Below, piece by piece: positions 11,975-20,671 of a stretch of DNA of 64,000 nt (positions within the stretch are counted from its first letter, which is position 1; each line of letters opens with the position of its first letter). The translations under genes and the position numbers were made by a program. Origin of the DNA: Cellulomonas uda (GTDB lineage Bacteria > Actinomycetota > Actinomycetes > Actinomycetales > Cellulomonadaceae); NCBI RefSeq assembly GCF_006538705.1, contig NZ_BJLP01000006.1, positions 20,787-84,786 of the forward strand, in the 5' to 3' direction. The notes beneath the pieces were generated by a model, which ran no database searches, had not been told where the DNA came from, and saw only the letters and a list, made by a program, of their open reading frames with translations.

Positions 11975-12040
11975 GCCTCCCTCCGAGCAGTCGACGCGGC
12001 GGCGGGGGAACCGCCCGGAGGGGACCCGCTCCCCGCCTCA

Positions 12041-12074
12041 CCACGTGCCTCCACGGTACTCCACTTCCCTCCAC
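12041..12074 (-). promoter_or_regulatory. MraZ-box array: four GTGG repeats, 10-base period
   Basis: On the minus strand GTGG recurs exactly every ten bases from 12074 to 12041; three copies are GTGGAG and the last GTGGTG. E. coli MraZ binds TGGGN direct repeats with the same 10-base period upstream of mraZ. Position 67-100 bases before the mraZ start fits autoregulation. Confidence 0.8.
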
Positions 12075-12135
12075 AAGCACGTCGAAAATCGGCGGTTTCA
12101 CCCTCGCGGCGCAGCGTTTGCGCAGGTCAGCACGG

Positions 12136-12149
12136 GTGGTGAGGAGTGG
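12136..12149 (+). promoter_or_regulatory. Pair of GTGG repeats facing moxR (possible MraZ box)
   Basis: GTGG at 12136 and again at 12146, followed by TGAGGA and AGGAAG, match the mraZ-upstream repeats in unit and 10-base spacing but on the plus strand. Only two copies, so function is uncertain. Confidence 0.4.
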
Positions 12150-12273
12150 AGGAAGATTTCCGACACGCGTCCTGTTTCGCCGGGCACGTGCACCCCTGGC
12201 CTGCCGTCAGGACCGCCTCGTCCCACTCTGTCCGGGTATGTCCCGGGCCCCGGCTGCGTGTCGGGGTGCGCAC

Positions 12274-12287
12274 GTGGAGGGAAGTGG
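12274..12287 (+). promoter_or_regulatory. Second plus-strand MraZ-box-like pair before moxR
   Basis: GTGGAGGGAAGTGG here is identical over 14 bases to the minus-strand sequence at 12074-12061 in the mraZ array. It sits about 60 bases upstream of the putative moxR -10 hexamer at 12346. The rest of the 400-base mraZ-moxR gap (11975-12376) shows no convincing gene. Confidence 0.5.
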
Positions 12288-12345
12288 GGACCCACCCCCG
12301 GGTGGAAGTCCGCCCGAGTCGTCCCGCGACCGGCGAGCCGCACCG

Positions 12346-12351
12346 TAGGCT
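12346..12351 (+). promoter_or_regulatory. Probable -10 element of the moxR operon
   Basis: TAGGCT lies 25 bases before the moxR ATG; the short leader carries an AAGGAGG ribosome binding site at 12365-12371. Confidence 0.5.
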
Positions 12352-12376
12352 CGGACCCGACCGCAAGGAGGCGCCC

Positions 12377-13378
12377 ATGCTGCAGTCCGTTCCCTCGTCC
12401 GACGAGCTCACCGACCTCGTCGGGACGACCGACCGGATGCGTTCCGCCATCGAGCACGTCGTGACGGGACGGCCCGAGCTCGTCCGCACCACGCTCGCCG
12501 TGCTGCTGGCCGAGGGGCACCTGCTCCTCGAGGACGTGCCCGGGGTGGGCAAGACCACGCTCGCCAAGGCCCTGGCCCGGACGATCGACTGCACCGTCGG
12601 ACGCATCCAGTTCACGCCCGACCTCATGCCGAGCGACCTCACGGGCGTCAACATCTTCCGGGCGCAGACCAACGAGTTCGAGTTCCGGCCCGGCCCGGTC
12701 TTCGCGCACGTCGTCATCGGCGACGAGATCAACCGCGCATCGCCCAAGACGCAGTCCGCGCTGCTCGAGTGCATGCAGGAGGGCCAGGCCACCGTCGACG
12801 GCCGCACCTACCGCCTGCCGCGGCCCTTCTTCGTCGTCGCGACGCAGAACCCCGTCGAGATGGAGGGGACCTACCCGCTCCCCGAGGCGCAGCGCGACCG
12901 GTTCATGGCGCGCCTCACGGTCGGGTACCCGAGCGTCGAGGCCGAGCTCGCCATGCTCGACCAGCAGGAGGCGTCCGACCCGCTCGCCGGCCTCAAGCCC
13001 GTCACCGACGCGGAGCACGTCGCCCGGCTCGTCGACGTCACGCGTCGGCTGTACGCGTCGGCCGCCGTCAAGCGGTACGTCGTCGACCTCGTCGGCGCCA
13101 CGCGCGAGGAGCCCGGGCTCCGCCTCGGCGCGTCGCCGCGCGCCGCGATCCAGCTCCTGCGCGCCGCCAAGGGGCTCGCGGCGATCGACGGCCGTGACCA
13201 CGTGCTCCCCGACGACGTGCAGCAGCTCGCGCCGTCCGTGCTCGCCCACCGGCTCCTGCCCAGCACCGAGTCCCGGCTGTCCGGACGGTCGACCGAGTCG
13301 ATCGTCGAGGGCCTCGTCGCGCGCGTCGCGGTGCCGACCGCCGACGTCGCGGGCGTGGGCGCGCGGCGCGCGGTCTGA
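12377..13378 (+). CDS. MoxR-family AAA+ ATPase
   Basis: Chaperone-like AAA+ ATPase of 333 residues. Walker A is GVGKTTLAKAL near residue 59, Walker B with VIGDEINRASPKTQSALLE follows, then sensor motif ATQNPVEMEGTYPLPEAQRDRF, and a C-terminal lid. MoxR proteins act with a DUF58 partner, here the next gene, separated by one base. The start is the ATG with AAGGAGG eight bases upstream. The exact client is unknown in this family branch. Confidence 0.93.
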   Translation: MLQSVPSSDELTDLVGTTDRMRSAIEHVVTGRPELVRTTLAVLLAEGHLLLEDVPGVGKTTLAKALARTIDCTVGRIQFTPDLMPSDLTGVNIFRAQTNEFEFRPGPVFAHVVIGDEINRASPKTQSALLECMQEGQATVDGRTYRLPRPFFVVATQNPVEMEGTYPLPEAQRDRFMARLTVGYPSVEAELAMLDQQEASDPLAGLKPVTDAEHVARLVDVTRRLYASAAVKRYVVDLVGATREEPGLRLGASPRAAIQLLRAAKGLAAIDGRDHVLPDDVQQLAPSVLAHRLLPSTESRLSGRSTESIVEGLVARVAVPTADVAGVGARRAV

Positions 13379-13379
13379 C

Positions 13380-14630
13380 ATGCGGCTGCAGCCCACGCTG
13401 CGCGGCTGGGCGCTCGGCGCGACCGGTCTGGTCCTCGTCCTGCTCGGGATCGGCGCCGGGTCGCGCGACCTCGTCCGCATCGGCGCGGTCGCGCTCGTCG
13501 TCGTCGCGGCGGCCGCCGGGCTCGTCGCCTGGCTCGACGCGGGCGGCACGCGGCGCCCCCTGGGCGTGCGGCGCGTGGTGACGCCCAACCCGGTGCACGC
13601 GGGCGAGCGCGTCGGCGTCGAGGTCCACATCACCTCCTCGGACCCGTCGGGACGCGCCCGGCTGGCGGGGCTGAAGTTCGCCGAGCAGGCCGCCACCGAG
13701 CTGTCCGCGGGACGCCCGCTGCGCGCCCGGGTGCACCGCTCCCCCGGCTCGGTCGTCGTGTCCTACGGCGTGCAGACGGCACGCCGCGGACGGTGGCCGC
13801 TCGGACCGCTCGTCGTGACCAGGACCGACCTGTTCGGCACCCCCGCGAGCACCACCACGCTCGGCGAGCAGGCCGAGGTCACCGTGTGGCCGACGGTCGT
13901 CCCGCTGCCGGCGCCGACCGACGTGCTCGTCGGCGAGCCCGACCGCGTCGCGCTCGGCGCCCGCTCCCCGTCGACCGACGACGCGTCCCTGCGCGACTAC
14001 CGCGAGGGCGACGACCTGCGCCGCGTGCACTGGCGCAGCAGCGCGCGCCGCGGCGAGCTGCTCGTGCGGTCCGACGAGCGCGCCGGGATGCGCCCCGTGT
14101 CCGTCCTGCTCGACCTGCCGTACCGCGGCACGCACCTCGAGTGGACGATCTCGCTCGCGGCGTCCATCGCGCTCGCGATGCTCGACGCGGGCCACCCCGT
14201 GCGCCTCCTCGACGGCGTCGGCGCGCACAGCACCACGACCGGCGTGCCGTTCCTGCACACGCGGCACGACGGCGCGCGCGCCGCGCTGCTCGACCGCACG
14301 GTCGACCTCGAGGCGCCGCGCACCTCCAACGAGGCTCAGGCGCGGCTCGTCGCGGGGGCGCACCTGCTCGAGAGCACCGAGGCCGGGGGCGAGATCGTCC
14401 TCGGCGTGCTCGGGCCGCTCGGCGCCGGCGCCCGCAGCGCCCTCGCGCACGTCGCGGACACGGCGCAGGGCTGGGCCGTCGTGCGCAGCGACCCGCAACA
14501 GACCGGCGGGCAGCGCGACGCGCGAGCGACCGTCGACGCGCTGCAGCGCGCCGGGTGGCGCGCGTGCGAGGCCGCCCCCGGCGAACCCCTGCCCGACTGC
14601 TGGCTGCGACTGCTCGGGAGCGCGCGATGA
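13380..14630 (+). CDS. DUF58 domain membrane protein
   Basis: 416-residue protein with two N-terminal membrane helices (about residues 8-50), a beta-rich middle and the DUF58 signature SLRDYREGDDLRRVHWRSSARRGELLVR near residue 205. A vWA-like C-terminal part follows. It is the standard partner of MoxR ATPases. It overlaps the transglutaminase gene by four bases (ATGA). Function in wall or envelope assembly is presumed from the operon, not shown. Confidence 0.9.
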   Translation: MRLQPTLRGWALGATGLVLVLLGIGAGSRDLVRIGAVALVVVAAAAGLVAWLDAGGTRRPLGVRRVVTPNPVHAGERVGVEVHITSSDPSGRARLAGLKFAEQAATELSAGRPLRARVHRSPGSVVVSYGVQTARRGRWPLGPLVVTRTDLFGTPASTTTLGEQAEVTVWPTVVPLPAPTDVLVGEPDRVALGARSPSTDDASLRDYREGDDLRRVHWRSSARRGELLVRSDERAGMRPVSVLLDLPYRGTHLEWTISLAASIALAMLDAGHPVRLLDGVGAHSTTTGVPFLHTRHDGARAALLDRTVDLEAPRTSNEAQARLVAGAHLLESTEAGGEIVLGVLGPLGAGARSALAHVADTAQGWAVVRSDPQQTGGQRDARATVDALQRAGWRACEAAPGEPLPDCWLRLLGSAR

Positions 14631-16996
14631 GCCCCCTGCACACGACCCCGCCGCGCGGGTGGCGCGCCGTCGCCACCACCGCCCTGTGCGTGCTCGGGAC
14701 GATCGCGTCCCTGCACGCGCTCACCAACCTGCTCGGCACCGTGCCGTGGCGCGGGCCCGTCGTCCTGCTCCTGCTCGTCACCGCCGCAGCGGTCGCCGTC
14801 GTGCGGTCCGTGACCCGCACCGTGTGGGTCCCGACCGTGGTCGGGCTCGTCGTCGCCACCGTCGCCGTGCTGCTGCGCTACGGGGCACCGCCCGGACGCC
14901 TGCAGCTCGTGCCCGACCTCTCGTCGTGGGAGCGCACCAGCGCCCTGTGGTCGCAGGGTGTGCACCTCGTCGAGGTCGCGGTCGTCCCCGTCGACGTCGT
15001 GCGACCGCTCGAGCTGCTGCTCGCGGTCGGCGCGCTGCTCGTGTTCCTCGCGGCCGACCTGCTCGCCGTCGGCCTCGCGATGCCCGCGCTCGCCGGCGTC
15101 GCGTTCGCCGCGATGTGGACCCCGACGATCGTGCTCGAGTTCCCCGGCCGCGGCTCCGCGATCCTCTGGACCGGCCTGGTCTACCTGCTCCTGCTCGCCC
15201 TGAGCGTCGCGCCCCAGCAGACCCGCGCCGACAACGCCCGGCGCGCGGGGCGGGCGACCGCCTCCGCGGTCGCGGTCGTCGCCGTCGCGCTCGTCGCAGG
15301 CCCCGTGCTCGCCGCCCTGCCCGGCTGGTCGGCGTGGGGGCTGCCGCAGTTCGGCTCCGGCGCGGGCGGCCCCGTCGACCTCGCGGCCGACCTCGACGTG
15401 CGCGCGAGCCTCGGCGGACGCACCGACCGGGCCGTGCTGCTCTACCAGGTCCACGCGCCGGGCCAGGACGACGACGCACCCGCCCCCACGCCGAGCACCA
15501 CCGCCGCGCCCGCCGTCAACGCGAACTCCGTCGGCCCGCTGCGCGCCATGACGCTCCTGTCCTTCGACGGACGCTCGTGGCACGCCGACTCCGACTCCGG
15601 CCGGTCGCTCGAGATCGGGGCGCTGCCCGGCCTGCTCTCCCCCGACCCGGACCGCCTCGGCACCGAGCCGGACGCCGAGCGCGGGACCCTCGCCGTCGTC
15701 GATGTGGAGGTCGGCGCGCTCGAGGACGACCAGCTGCCCATCCCGGTCTTCCCGCGGACGCTCATGATCGACGGTGACTGGACGTACGACCCCGTGCGCG
15801 ACCAGGTCGACGGGTCGGGCGACACGTACGAGGGCCAGCAGTTCTCCATGGTCGTCGAGATCCCGTCCCTCACCGCCGACGACCTCGCCGACGCCCGCGT
15901 GGGCGACCCGGGCGACCCACGCGCTCTCGAGGTGCCCACGAGCTCCCACGCCGGGGACATCCGCGACCTCGCCGTCGAGCTGACCCGCGAGGCCGACACG
16001 CCCTACGAGTCCGCGATGGCCCTGCAGTCGTACCTGCGCTCCGCGGCGAACTTCACGTACGACACCCGCGTCGCCCCCGCCCGGACCGACGACGCCGTCT
16101 GGGACTTCCTGGAGTCCCGTCAGGGTTACTGCGTGCAGTTCGCGACCGCGATGACCGTGATGGCCCGCTCGATCGGCATCCCCGCGCGCGTCGGCGTCGG
16201 GTTCCTGCCCGGCTCCTCCGACGACGGCACCTACGTCATCACCGGTCAGCAGTCGCACGCGTGGCCCGAGCTGTACTTCGAGGGCCACGGCTGGGTGCGG
16301 TTCGAGCCGACGCCCGCCATCCAGACCGGCGCGCCGCCGCCGTGGAGCGACCCGCTCCTCAACGCGGGTGGCGGCGCCCGTCCCACGCAGGAGGCGCTGC
16401 CCACCGCCCAGCCCGGTCCCGCCGCGACCGGCCAGGCCACCGCCGCACCGCGCACCGGGAGCGCCACGCAGGACGACACCTGGGTCCCCGTCGCCGTGAC
16501 CGTCGCCGTCGTCCTCGCGCTCGCCGCGCTGGTCGTCACGCTCATCACCCGGCGACGCGCGCGCGTGCTCGCCGACCTCACCCCCGAGCAGGCCTGGGCG
16601 CGGCTGCGACGCTCGCTCGGACGGTTCGGGGTCCGCTGGTCCGCCGCGACCACACCGCGCTCCGCCGTGGCGTCCGTGCAGCGCCAGGTCTCCGCGCTCG
16701 CCGGGCAGCCGCTCGGCGACGACGCGCTCGCGGCGCTCCATGAGCTCGCGCACGCGCTCGAGCTCTCGCGCTACGCCCCCCAGCCGCCGGTGGCGACCCC
16801 CGGTGCTGCGGCCGGGGACGTCGAGCGGGTCCTGGCCGGTGTGCGTGCGGCCGGCGTGACCCGCTCCGGCGCGGTCGCGCACACCGTGCGCTCCCTCCCC
16901 GGTGCCGCCTGGCTACTCCGGCGACGCGTGCGGCACTCGCGCGCGGCACAGCGACCGGCCGAGCGCGCCGAGGCGCACACCGGTTGGGGCGACTGA
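14627..16996 (+). CDS. TgpA-like membrane transglutaminase-fold protein
   Basis: 789 residues: five or six N-terminal membrane helices, a periplasmic-type region with a TTAAP-rich linker, a transglutaminase-like domain with Cys502 in GYCVQFATAM and His544 in QQSHAWPELYFEGHGWVRFEPTP, a Pro/Thr/Ala linker, a C-terminal helix near residue 630 and a cytoplasmic tail resembling DUF4129. The usual third-residue region reads FEPTP. Third gene of the moxR-DUF58-transglutaminase operon, widely conserved in actinobacteria. Confidence 0.9.
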   Translation: MSPLHTTPPRGWRAVATTALCVLGTIASLHALTNLLGTVPWRGPVVLLLLVTAAAVAVVRSVTRTVWVPTVVGLVVATVAVLLRYGAPPGRLQLVPDLSSWERTSALWSQGVHLVEVAVVPVDVVRPLELLLAVGALLVFLAADLLAVGLAMPALAGVAFAAMWTPTIVLEFPGRGSAILWTGLVYLLLLALSVAPQQTRADNARRAGRATASAVAVVAVALVAGPVLAALPGWSAWGLPQFGSGAGGPVDLAADLDVRASLGGRTDRAVLLYQVHAPGQDDDAPAPTPSTTAAPAVNANSVGPLRAMTLLSFDGRSWHADSDSGRSLEIGALPGLLSPDPDRLGTEPDAERGTLAVVDVEVGALEDDQLPIPVFPRTLMIDGDWTYDPVRDQVDGSGDTYEGQQFSMVVEIPSLTADDLADARVGDPGDPRALEVPTSSHAGDIRDLAVELTREADTPYESAMALQSYLRSAANFTYDTRVAPARTDDAVWDFLESRQGYCVQFATAMTVMARSIGIPARVGVGFLPGSSDDGTYVITGQQSHAWPELYFEGHGWVRFEPTPAIQTGAPPPWSDPLLNAGGGARPTQEALPTAQPGPAATGQATAAPRTGSATQDDTWVPVAVTVAVVLALAALVVTLITRRRARVLADLTPEQAWARLRRSLGRFGVRWSAATTPRSAVASVQRQVSALAGQPLGDDALAALHELAHALELSRYAPQPPVATPGAAAGDVERVLAGVRAAGVTRSGAVAHTVRSLPGAAWLLRRRVRHSRAAQRPAERAEAHTGWGD

Positions 16997-17020
16997 CACC
17001 GCGCGTCCGCTGACACTGCG

Positions 17021-17056
17021 GAGCGCCCGCCTCCGGGTCACCGGGGGCGGGCGCTC
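17021..17056. terminator. Perfect 11-bp stem, bidirectional terminator
   Basis: GAGCGCCCGCC (17021-17031) pairs with GGCGGGCGCTC (17046-17056) around a 14-base loop, 25 bases past the transglutaminase stop and between convergent genes. Confidence 0.75.
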
Positions 17057-17127
17057 ATGCCCGTCGGTCCGCCGACTCCCAGACGTCCCGAGGGCCGTGA
17101 AGAGTGCGGGAAGGAGGTGCGCCGGGT

Positions 17128-17541
17128 TCAGAGGCCGCCGTGCTCGCCGCGGCGGCGGTCCCAGCGGTCCTCCATGCGTGCCATGAAGCCCTGCCCCTTG
17201 GGCCGGCGCCCCTGCGACTGCTTGTGTCCCGACGCCTTGCGCACGGAGCCGTCGTCGGCGACGACCCCGGTGGGCCCCGAGGCGCGGTGCGGGCGCGCGA
17301 ACGCGTACGCGACCGCCGCGAACATGACGATGAAGCCGAGCACGCCGAGGAGGGGCAGGCTCCCGGCAGCGCCGATGACGAGCAGCAGGAGCCCGAGGGC
17401 CGCACCGATCCCGGCCACGACGTAGCGCCCCACGGCCCGCCGACCGCGCTGGGTGAGCGTGTTCGCCAGGCGTGGGTCGTCGGACGCGAGCTGGCGCTCC
17501 ATCTGCTCCAGGACGCGCTGCTCGTACTCAGAGAGAGGCAT
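17128..17541 (-). CDS. DUF3040 small membrane protein
   Basis: 137-residue protein with the DUF3040 start MPLSEYEQRVLEQMERQLASDDPRLA, two transmembrane helices (about residues 40-85) and a charged Gly/Arg-rich C-terminus ending near WDRRRGEHGGL. Family function is unknown; it is common in actinobacteria near division or repair genes. ATG at 17541, 39 bases after the dinB stop, so it may be cotranscribed with dinB. Confidence 0.85.
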   Translation of the reverse strand: MPLSEYEQRVLEQMERQLASDDPRLANTLTQRGRRAVGRYVVAGIGAALGLLLLVIGAAGSLPLLGVLGFIVMFAAVAYAFARPHRASGPTGVVADDGSVRKASGHKQSQGRRPKGQGFMARMEDRWDRRRGEHGGL

Positions 17542-17580
17542 CCCGACCCCCGATGGTCTGTGTCGACGAACGTGTCGGGT

Positions 17581-18864
17581 TCAGGATAGATCCGCCACCT
17601 GGAAGGTGGTAGTCGAGCGGTCGGTGGACGGCGCGTCGAGAGCCGCCCCGGAGCGGATCGCGAGCGTCCCGAACCGGTCCCGCACCTCGTCCATCGCGCG
17701 CTCGGCCTCCCGCCGCGCCTGCGCCGGACCTGGGCCCTCCCCGGCGACGTCGTCGAGCGTCGGCTGAAGCGCCGCCTCGGCGACCGCGGACAGCGAGTCG
17801 ACCCGCACACCCACCAGCCGTACGGGCAGTCCCCGCAGGTCCACGCCCGCCAGGAGCGTGCGCGCGGCGAGGTAGATCTCGCGTCCGACGTCCGTGGGGG
17901 TCGCGAGCGTGCGCGAGCGTGTGAGCGTACGGAAGTCCGACGTGCGGACCTTCACGGTCACCGTCCGCCCGACCAGCCCGCGCTGCCGCAGGCGACGCGC
18001 ACACCTGTCGGAGAGGTCCAACGCCTTCGCCTGGACGACCCCGAGATCGTGCTCGTCCGTGACGAACGTCTCCTCCGAGCCGATCGACTTCTCCTCGCGT
18101 CCCGGCTGGACCGGCCTCGGGTCCCGGCCCCACGCGAGGTCGTGCAGGTGTGCCCCGGCGACCTTGCCGATCGCCCGCTGCACCGTCGCGACGTCGCAGT
18201 CCGCGAGCTCCGCGACCGTCGTGATCCCCCACCGCGCGAGCGCCGACTCGGTGCGCTCGCCGACGCCCCAGAGCGCACCGACGGGGAGCTCGCGCAGGAA
18301 GGCGACGGTCGCGGCCTTGGGGACGAGCAGGACGCCGTCGGGCTTGGCGTGCCCCGACGCGAGCTTGGCGACGAACTTGGTCGCCGCGATGCCGACCGAG
18401 CACGTGATCCCGTAACGCCGGTGCACGGTCTCGCGCACGGCTGCGGCGATCTGCGTCGGCGGGCCGAGCCGGCGCCGCGCGCCGGAGACGTCGAGGAACG
18501 CCTCGTCGACGCTCACCTGCTCCACGAGCGCCGTGACGTCCGACAGCACCTCCATCACGCCGACCGACACCTCGTGGTAGGCCCGGTGGTCGGGTGGCAC
18601 GACCACGGCCTTCGGGCACAGCCGCAGCGCGGCCGTCATCGGCATCGCCGAGTGGACGCCGTACGCCCGTGCCTCGTACGTCGCGGCGAGCACCACGCCA
18701 CGCGCGGCGCCGCCCACGATCACGGGTCGGCCGCGCAACTGGGGTCTACGGGCGAGCTCGACCGACGCGAAGAACGCGTCCATGTCGACGTGCAGGACCG
18801 AGCACCCGTCCTCGCTCGACCCCCAGTCGCGCCGGACGTGCTCCGCGCGCGGACCGCGGCTCAT
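17581..18864 (-). CDS. dinB: DNA polymerase IV (Y family)
   Basis: Error-prone lesion-bypass polymerase of 427 residues. The palm motifs VLHVDMDAFFASVELARR and VSVDEAFLDVSG carry the catalytic acidic residues; helix-hairpin-helix sequence (ALWGVGERTESAL, ITTVAELADCD) and a little-finger domain follow. The ATG at 18864 overlaps the upstream HEPN gene stop (ATGA), so both are translated from one message. A LexA box lies upstream of the pair, placing dinB under SOS control. No C-terminal beta-clamp peptide is obvious by eye. Confidence 0.95.
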   Translation of the reverse strand: MSRGPRAEHVRRDWGSSEDGCSVLHVDMDAFFASVELARRPQLRGRPVIVGGAARGVVLAATYEARAYGVHSAMPMTAALRLCPKAVVVPPDHRAYHEVSVGVMEVLSDVTALVEQVSVDEAFLDVSGARRRLGPPTQIAAAVRETVHRRYGITCSVGIAATKFVAKLASGHAKPDGVLLVPKAATVAFLRELPVGALWGVGERTESALARWGITTVAELADCDVATVQRAIGKVAGAHLHDLAWGRDPRPVQPGREEKSIGSEETFVTDEHDLGVVQAKALDLSDRCARRLRQRGLVGRTVTVKVRTSDFRTLTRSRTLATPTDVGREIYLAARTLLAGVDLRGLPVRLVGVRVDSLSAVAEAALQPTLDDVAGEGPGPAQARREAERAMDEVRDRFGTLAIRSGAALDAPSTDRSTTTFQVADLS

Positions 18865-19292
18865 GACGCCCGCACGGCGAGCATCCGAGGACCGGTGCCG
18901 ATCTCGGCCTCCGCGTCCTCCGCGAGCACGAGCTCGCGCGCGGCGTCGACGAGGTCCTCCGCGGCGCACAGCGTCCGCTCCGCGCGCTCGTCGTCCACGA
19001 GGTCGAACCGGCCGGCGTCGACCGCGGAGCGCAGCGCCGCACCGTCGGCGAAGAACTGCGCGAGCGGGGCGAGCTCCGGGGCCACCCGGGTGAGCATCCC
19101 CCAGACGGTCCGCGGCGCGCCGCGCCCGGACGGGGTGCCCCGCCGCGCGAGGACCGCCGCACCGGCACGCAGACCGGCGAGGTGCGCGTGACCGAGCCGC
19201 TCCCACGGCTCGGTCGAGTACTGGGCGGCGAGCAGCTCGGCGTCGGCACGCCCCAGCAGCTCCTGAGCGCGTCCGCTGTGGATCACCGCCAT
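18861..19292 (-). CDS. SAV_6107-family HEPN protein
   Basis: 143-residue, helix-rich protein whose WERLGHAHLAGLRAGAAVLARRG and RTVWGMLTRVAPELAPLAQFFADGA blocks match the actinobacterial SAV_6107 HEPN family. It keeps an Arg-X4-His motif (Arg32, His37), the catalytic pattern of many HEPN ribonucleases. Start ATG at 19292 has GAGGTGG upstream. It is the first gene of an operon with dinB and has a perfect LexA box 43 bases before its start. Role unknown; a damage-induced RNase or a DinB partner are both possible. Confidence 0.82.
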   Translation of the reverse strand: MAVIHSGRAQELLGRADAELLAAQYSTEPWERLGHAHLAGLRAGAAVLARRGTPSGRGAPRTVWGMLTRVAPELAPLAQFFADGAALRSAVDAGRFDLVDDERAERTLCAAEDLVDAARELVLAEDAEAEIGTGPRMLAVRAS

Positions 19293-19334
19293 GCCCGCCA
19301 CCTCATCTCTCACCGCCCACCTGTGGAACCAGTA

Positions 19335-19350
19335 TCGAACGCCTGTTCGA
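19335..19350. promoter_or_regulatory. LexA box of the HEPN-dinB operon
   Basis: TCGAACGCCTGTTCGA is a perfect match to the Gram-positive/actinobacterial SOS box. On the minus strand it is directly followed by GATACT, a plausible -10 sequence sharing the last bases, so LexA binding would block the promoter. Confidence 0.88.
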
Positions 19351-19385
19351 GTCCCGTCAACCCCGGCGGTCGCGGTCCGCCCGCC

Positions 19386-19391
19386 TAGAGT
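19386..19391 (+). promoter_or_regulatory. Probable leaderless -10 of the synthase-like gene
   Basis: TAGAGT followed by seven bases and the ATG at 19399; no ribosome binding site. Confidence 0.55.
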
Positions 19392-19398
19392 CGGCACC

Positions 19399-20319
19399 AT
19401 GCCCGACCGAGCACGACGCCCAGGCTCCCACCGACCTCCGACACCCCGTCCGCTGCCCGGACGCGGTCGCGGCCGCCAGGGTGCCCGCACGCTGCGCGAG
19501 ACCTGGCCGGTCGGGCCCGTCGAGATCCCCACGGGCACCGTCGAGGTCGTGCCGGACCCGGACCACGCGGCGGGGGCCACGCTGCTCGTCAACGGCGTGC
19601 CGAGCTCCTACGTCGACCTCGACGACCCCGGCGTGCTGGCGTTCGAGTACATGCAGCAGATGGCGCTCGTGGTCGACGCGCTGCGCCCCGGCGAGCCGCT
19701 CGACGTCGTGCACCTCGGCGCCGCGGGCTGCGCGCTCGCGCGCGCCATCGACTGGACGCGGCCGGGCTCGCGCCAGGTCGCGGTCGAGCTCGACGCGCGT
19801 CTGCCGGAGCTCGTGCGCACCTGGTTCGGGCTGCCGCGCTCCCCCGCGCTGCGCATCCGCGCGGGGGACGCACGCGCCCAGCTCGCGCTGCTGGGCGGCG
19901 CCTCGGCCGACGTCGTCGTGCGCGACGTGTTCGCGGGCGACACGACACCGGCGCACGTCACGACCGTCGAGATGGTCCGAGACGTGGCGCGGGTCCTGCG
20001 TCCCGGTGGCGCCTACCTCGTCAACTGCGCCGACGGTGCCGACCTCGTCCGCGCACGCGGCGAGGCGGCGACCCTCACCGAGGTGTTCGCCGACGTCGTG
20101 GCGATCGCGGAGCCCGCGCTGCTGCGCGGACGGGGGTACGGCAACGTCGTGCTGGCCGCGAGCGACGACCCCGACCTGCTGGCCGTCGCCGGGCTGGCGC
20201 GCGCGGTCCGCAGCCTCCCGGCCCCCGCGCGCCTGCTGCGCGGCGACGAGCTGCGCGCGCTGGTCGGGGACGCGGCCGTGCTCCGGGACCCACCACCGGA
20301 CCCGCAGGACGCCGCCTGA
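19399..20319 (+). CDS. Spermidine synthase-like (SpeE-fold) protein
   Basis: 306-residue Rossmann-fold protein resembling spermine/spermidine synthases: VVHLGAAGCALARAIDW is the nucleotide-binding loop, VAVELDARLPELVR the acidic residue that binds the cosubstrate ribose, and ADVVVRDVFAGDTTPAHVTTVEMV the region of the catalytic Asp. Such actinobacterial proteins are often not true polyamine synthases, so substrate is open. It stands alone between divergent SOS genes and the convergent cold-shock gene. The first 35 residues are basic and Pro-rich. Confidence 0.8.
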   Translation: MPDRARRPGSHRPPTPRPLPGRGRGRQGARTLRETWPVGPVEIPTGTVEVVPDPDHAAGATLLVNGVPSSYVDLDDPGVLAFEYMQQMALVVDALRPGEPLDVVHLGAAGCALARAIDWTRPGSRQVAVELDARLPELVRTWFGLPRSPALRIRAGDARAQLALLGGASADVVVRDVFAGDTTPAHVTTVEMVRDVARVLRPGGAYLVNCADGADLVRARGEAATLTEVFADVVAIAEPALLRGRGYGNVVLAASDDPDLLAVAGLARAVRSLPAPARLLRGDELRALVGDAAVLRDPPPDPQDAA

Positions 20320-20403
20320 CGAGCACCGGGCGGGCGGCGAGGGCGCACCCGCTCCGCGGACCCGCTCGGGGGACCTGGCCGAAAGGACCCGTGCGGAGGA
20401 CGA

Positions 20404-20434
20404 CGAAGGGGCCGCCGTGACGGCGGCCCCTTCG
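20404..20434. terminator. 14-bp perfect hairpin, bidirectional terminator
   Basis: CGAAGGGGCCGCCG pairs with CGGCGGCCCCTTCG around a TGA triloop, between the convergent synthase-like and cold-shock genes. One of the strongest hairpins in the window. Confidence 0.9.
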
Positions 20435-20467
20435 CGGAGTCGTGCACGCGCCAGGGCGCGGCGGCAC

Positions 20468-20671
20468 TCAGAGGGGGCGGACCTCCTCGGCCTGCGGACC
20501 CTTCTGGCCCTGCGTGATCTCGAACTCGACGCGCTGACCCTCCTCGAGGGAGCGGTAGCCCTGCGACTGGATCGCGGAGTAGTGGACGAAGACGTCGGCG
20601 CCGCCGCCGTCCTGGGCGATGAACCCGTAGCCCTTCTCAGCGTTGAACCACTTGACAGCACCCTGTGCCAT
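20468..20671 (-). CDS. Cold-shock-domain protein
   Basis: 67-residue single CSD protein, an RNA chaperone. RNP1 (KGYGFI) and RNP2 (VFVHY) are intact in [19 protein letters not shown] and [13 protein letters not shown] at 20671 has AAGGAAGC upstream. A gap of more than 300 bases lies upstream with several stems, suggesting a long structured leader as in other csp genes. Confidence 0.95.
   Translation of the reverse strand: MAQGAVKWFNAEKGYGFIAQDGGGADVFVHYSAIQSQGYRSLEEGQRVEFEITQGQKGPQAEEVRPL

Noticed and set aside
12118..12348. Possible 76-codon frame in the mraZ-moxR gap.
   Set aside because: Arg/Pro-rich, no ribosome binding site, overlaps the MraZ-type repeats; no family resemblance.
19344..19366. 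tRNA-like T-arm sequence (TGTTCGAGTCCCG).
   Set aside because: No acceptor, D or anticodon arms around it; it is the right half of the LexA box.
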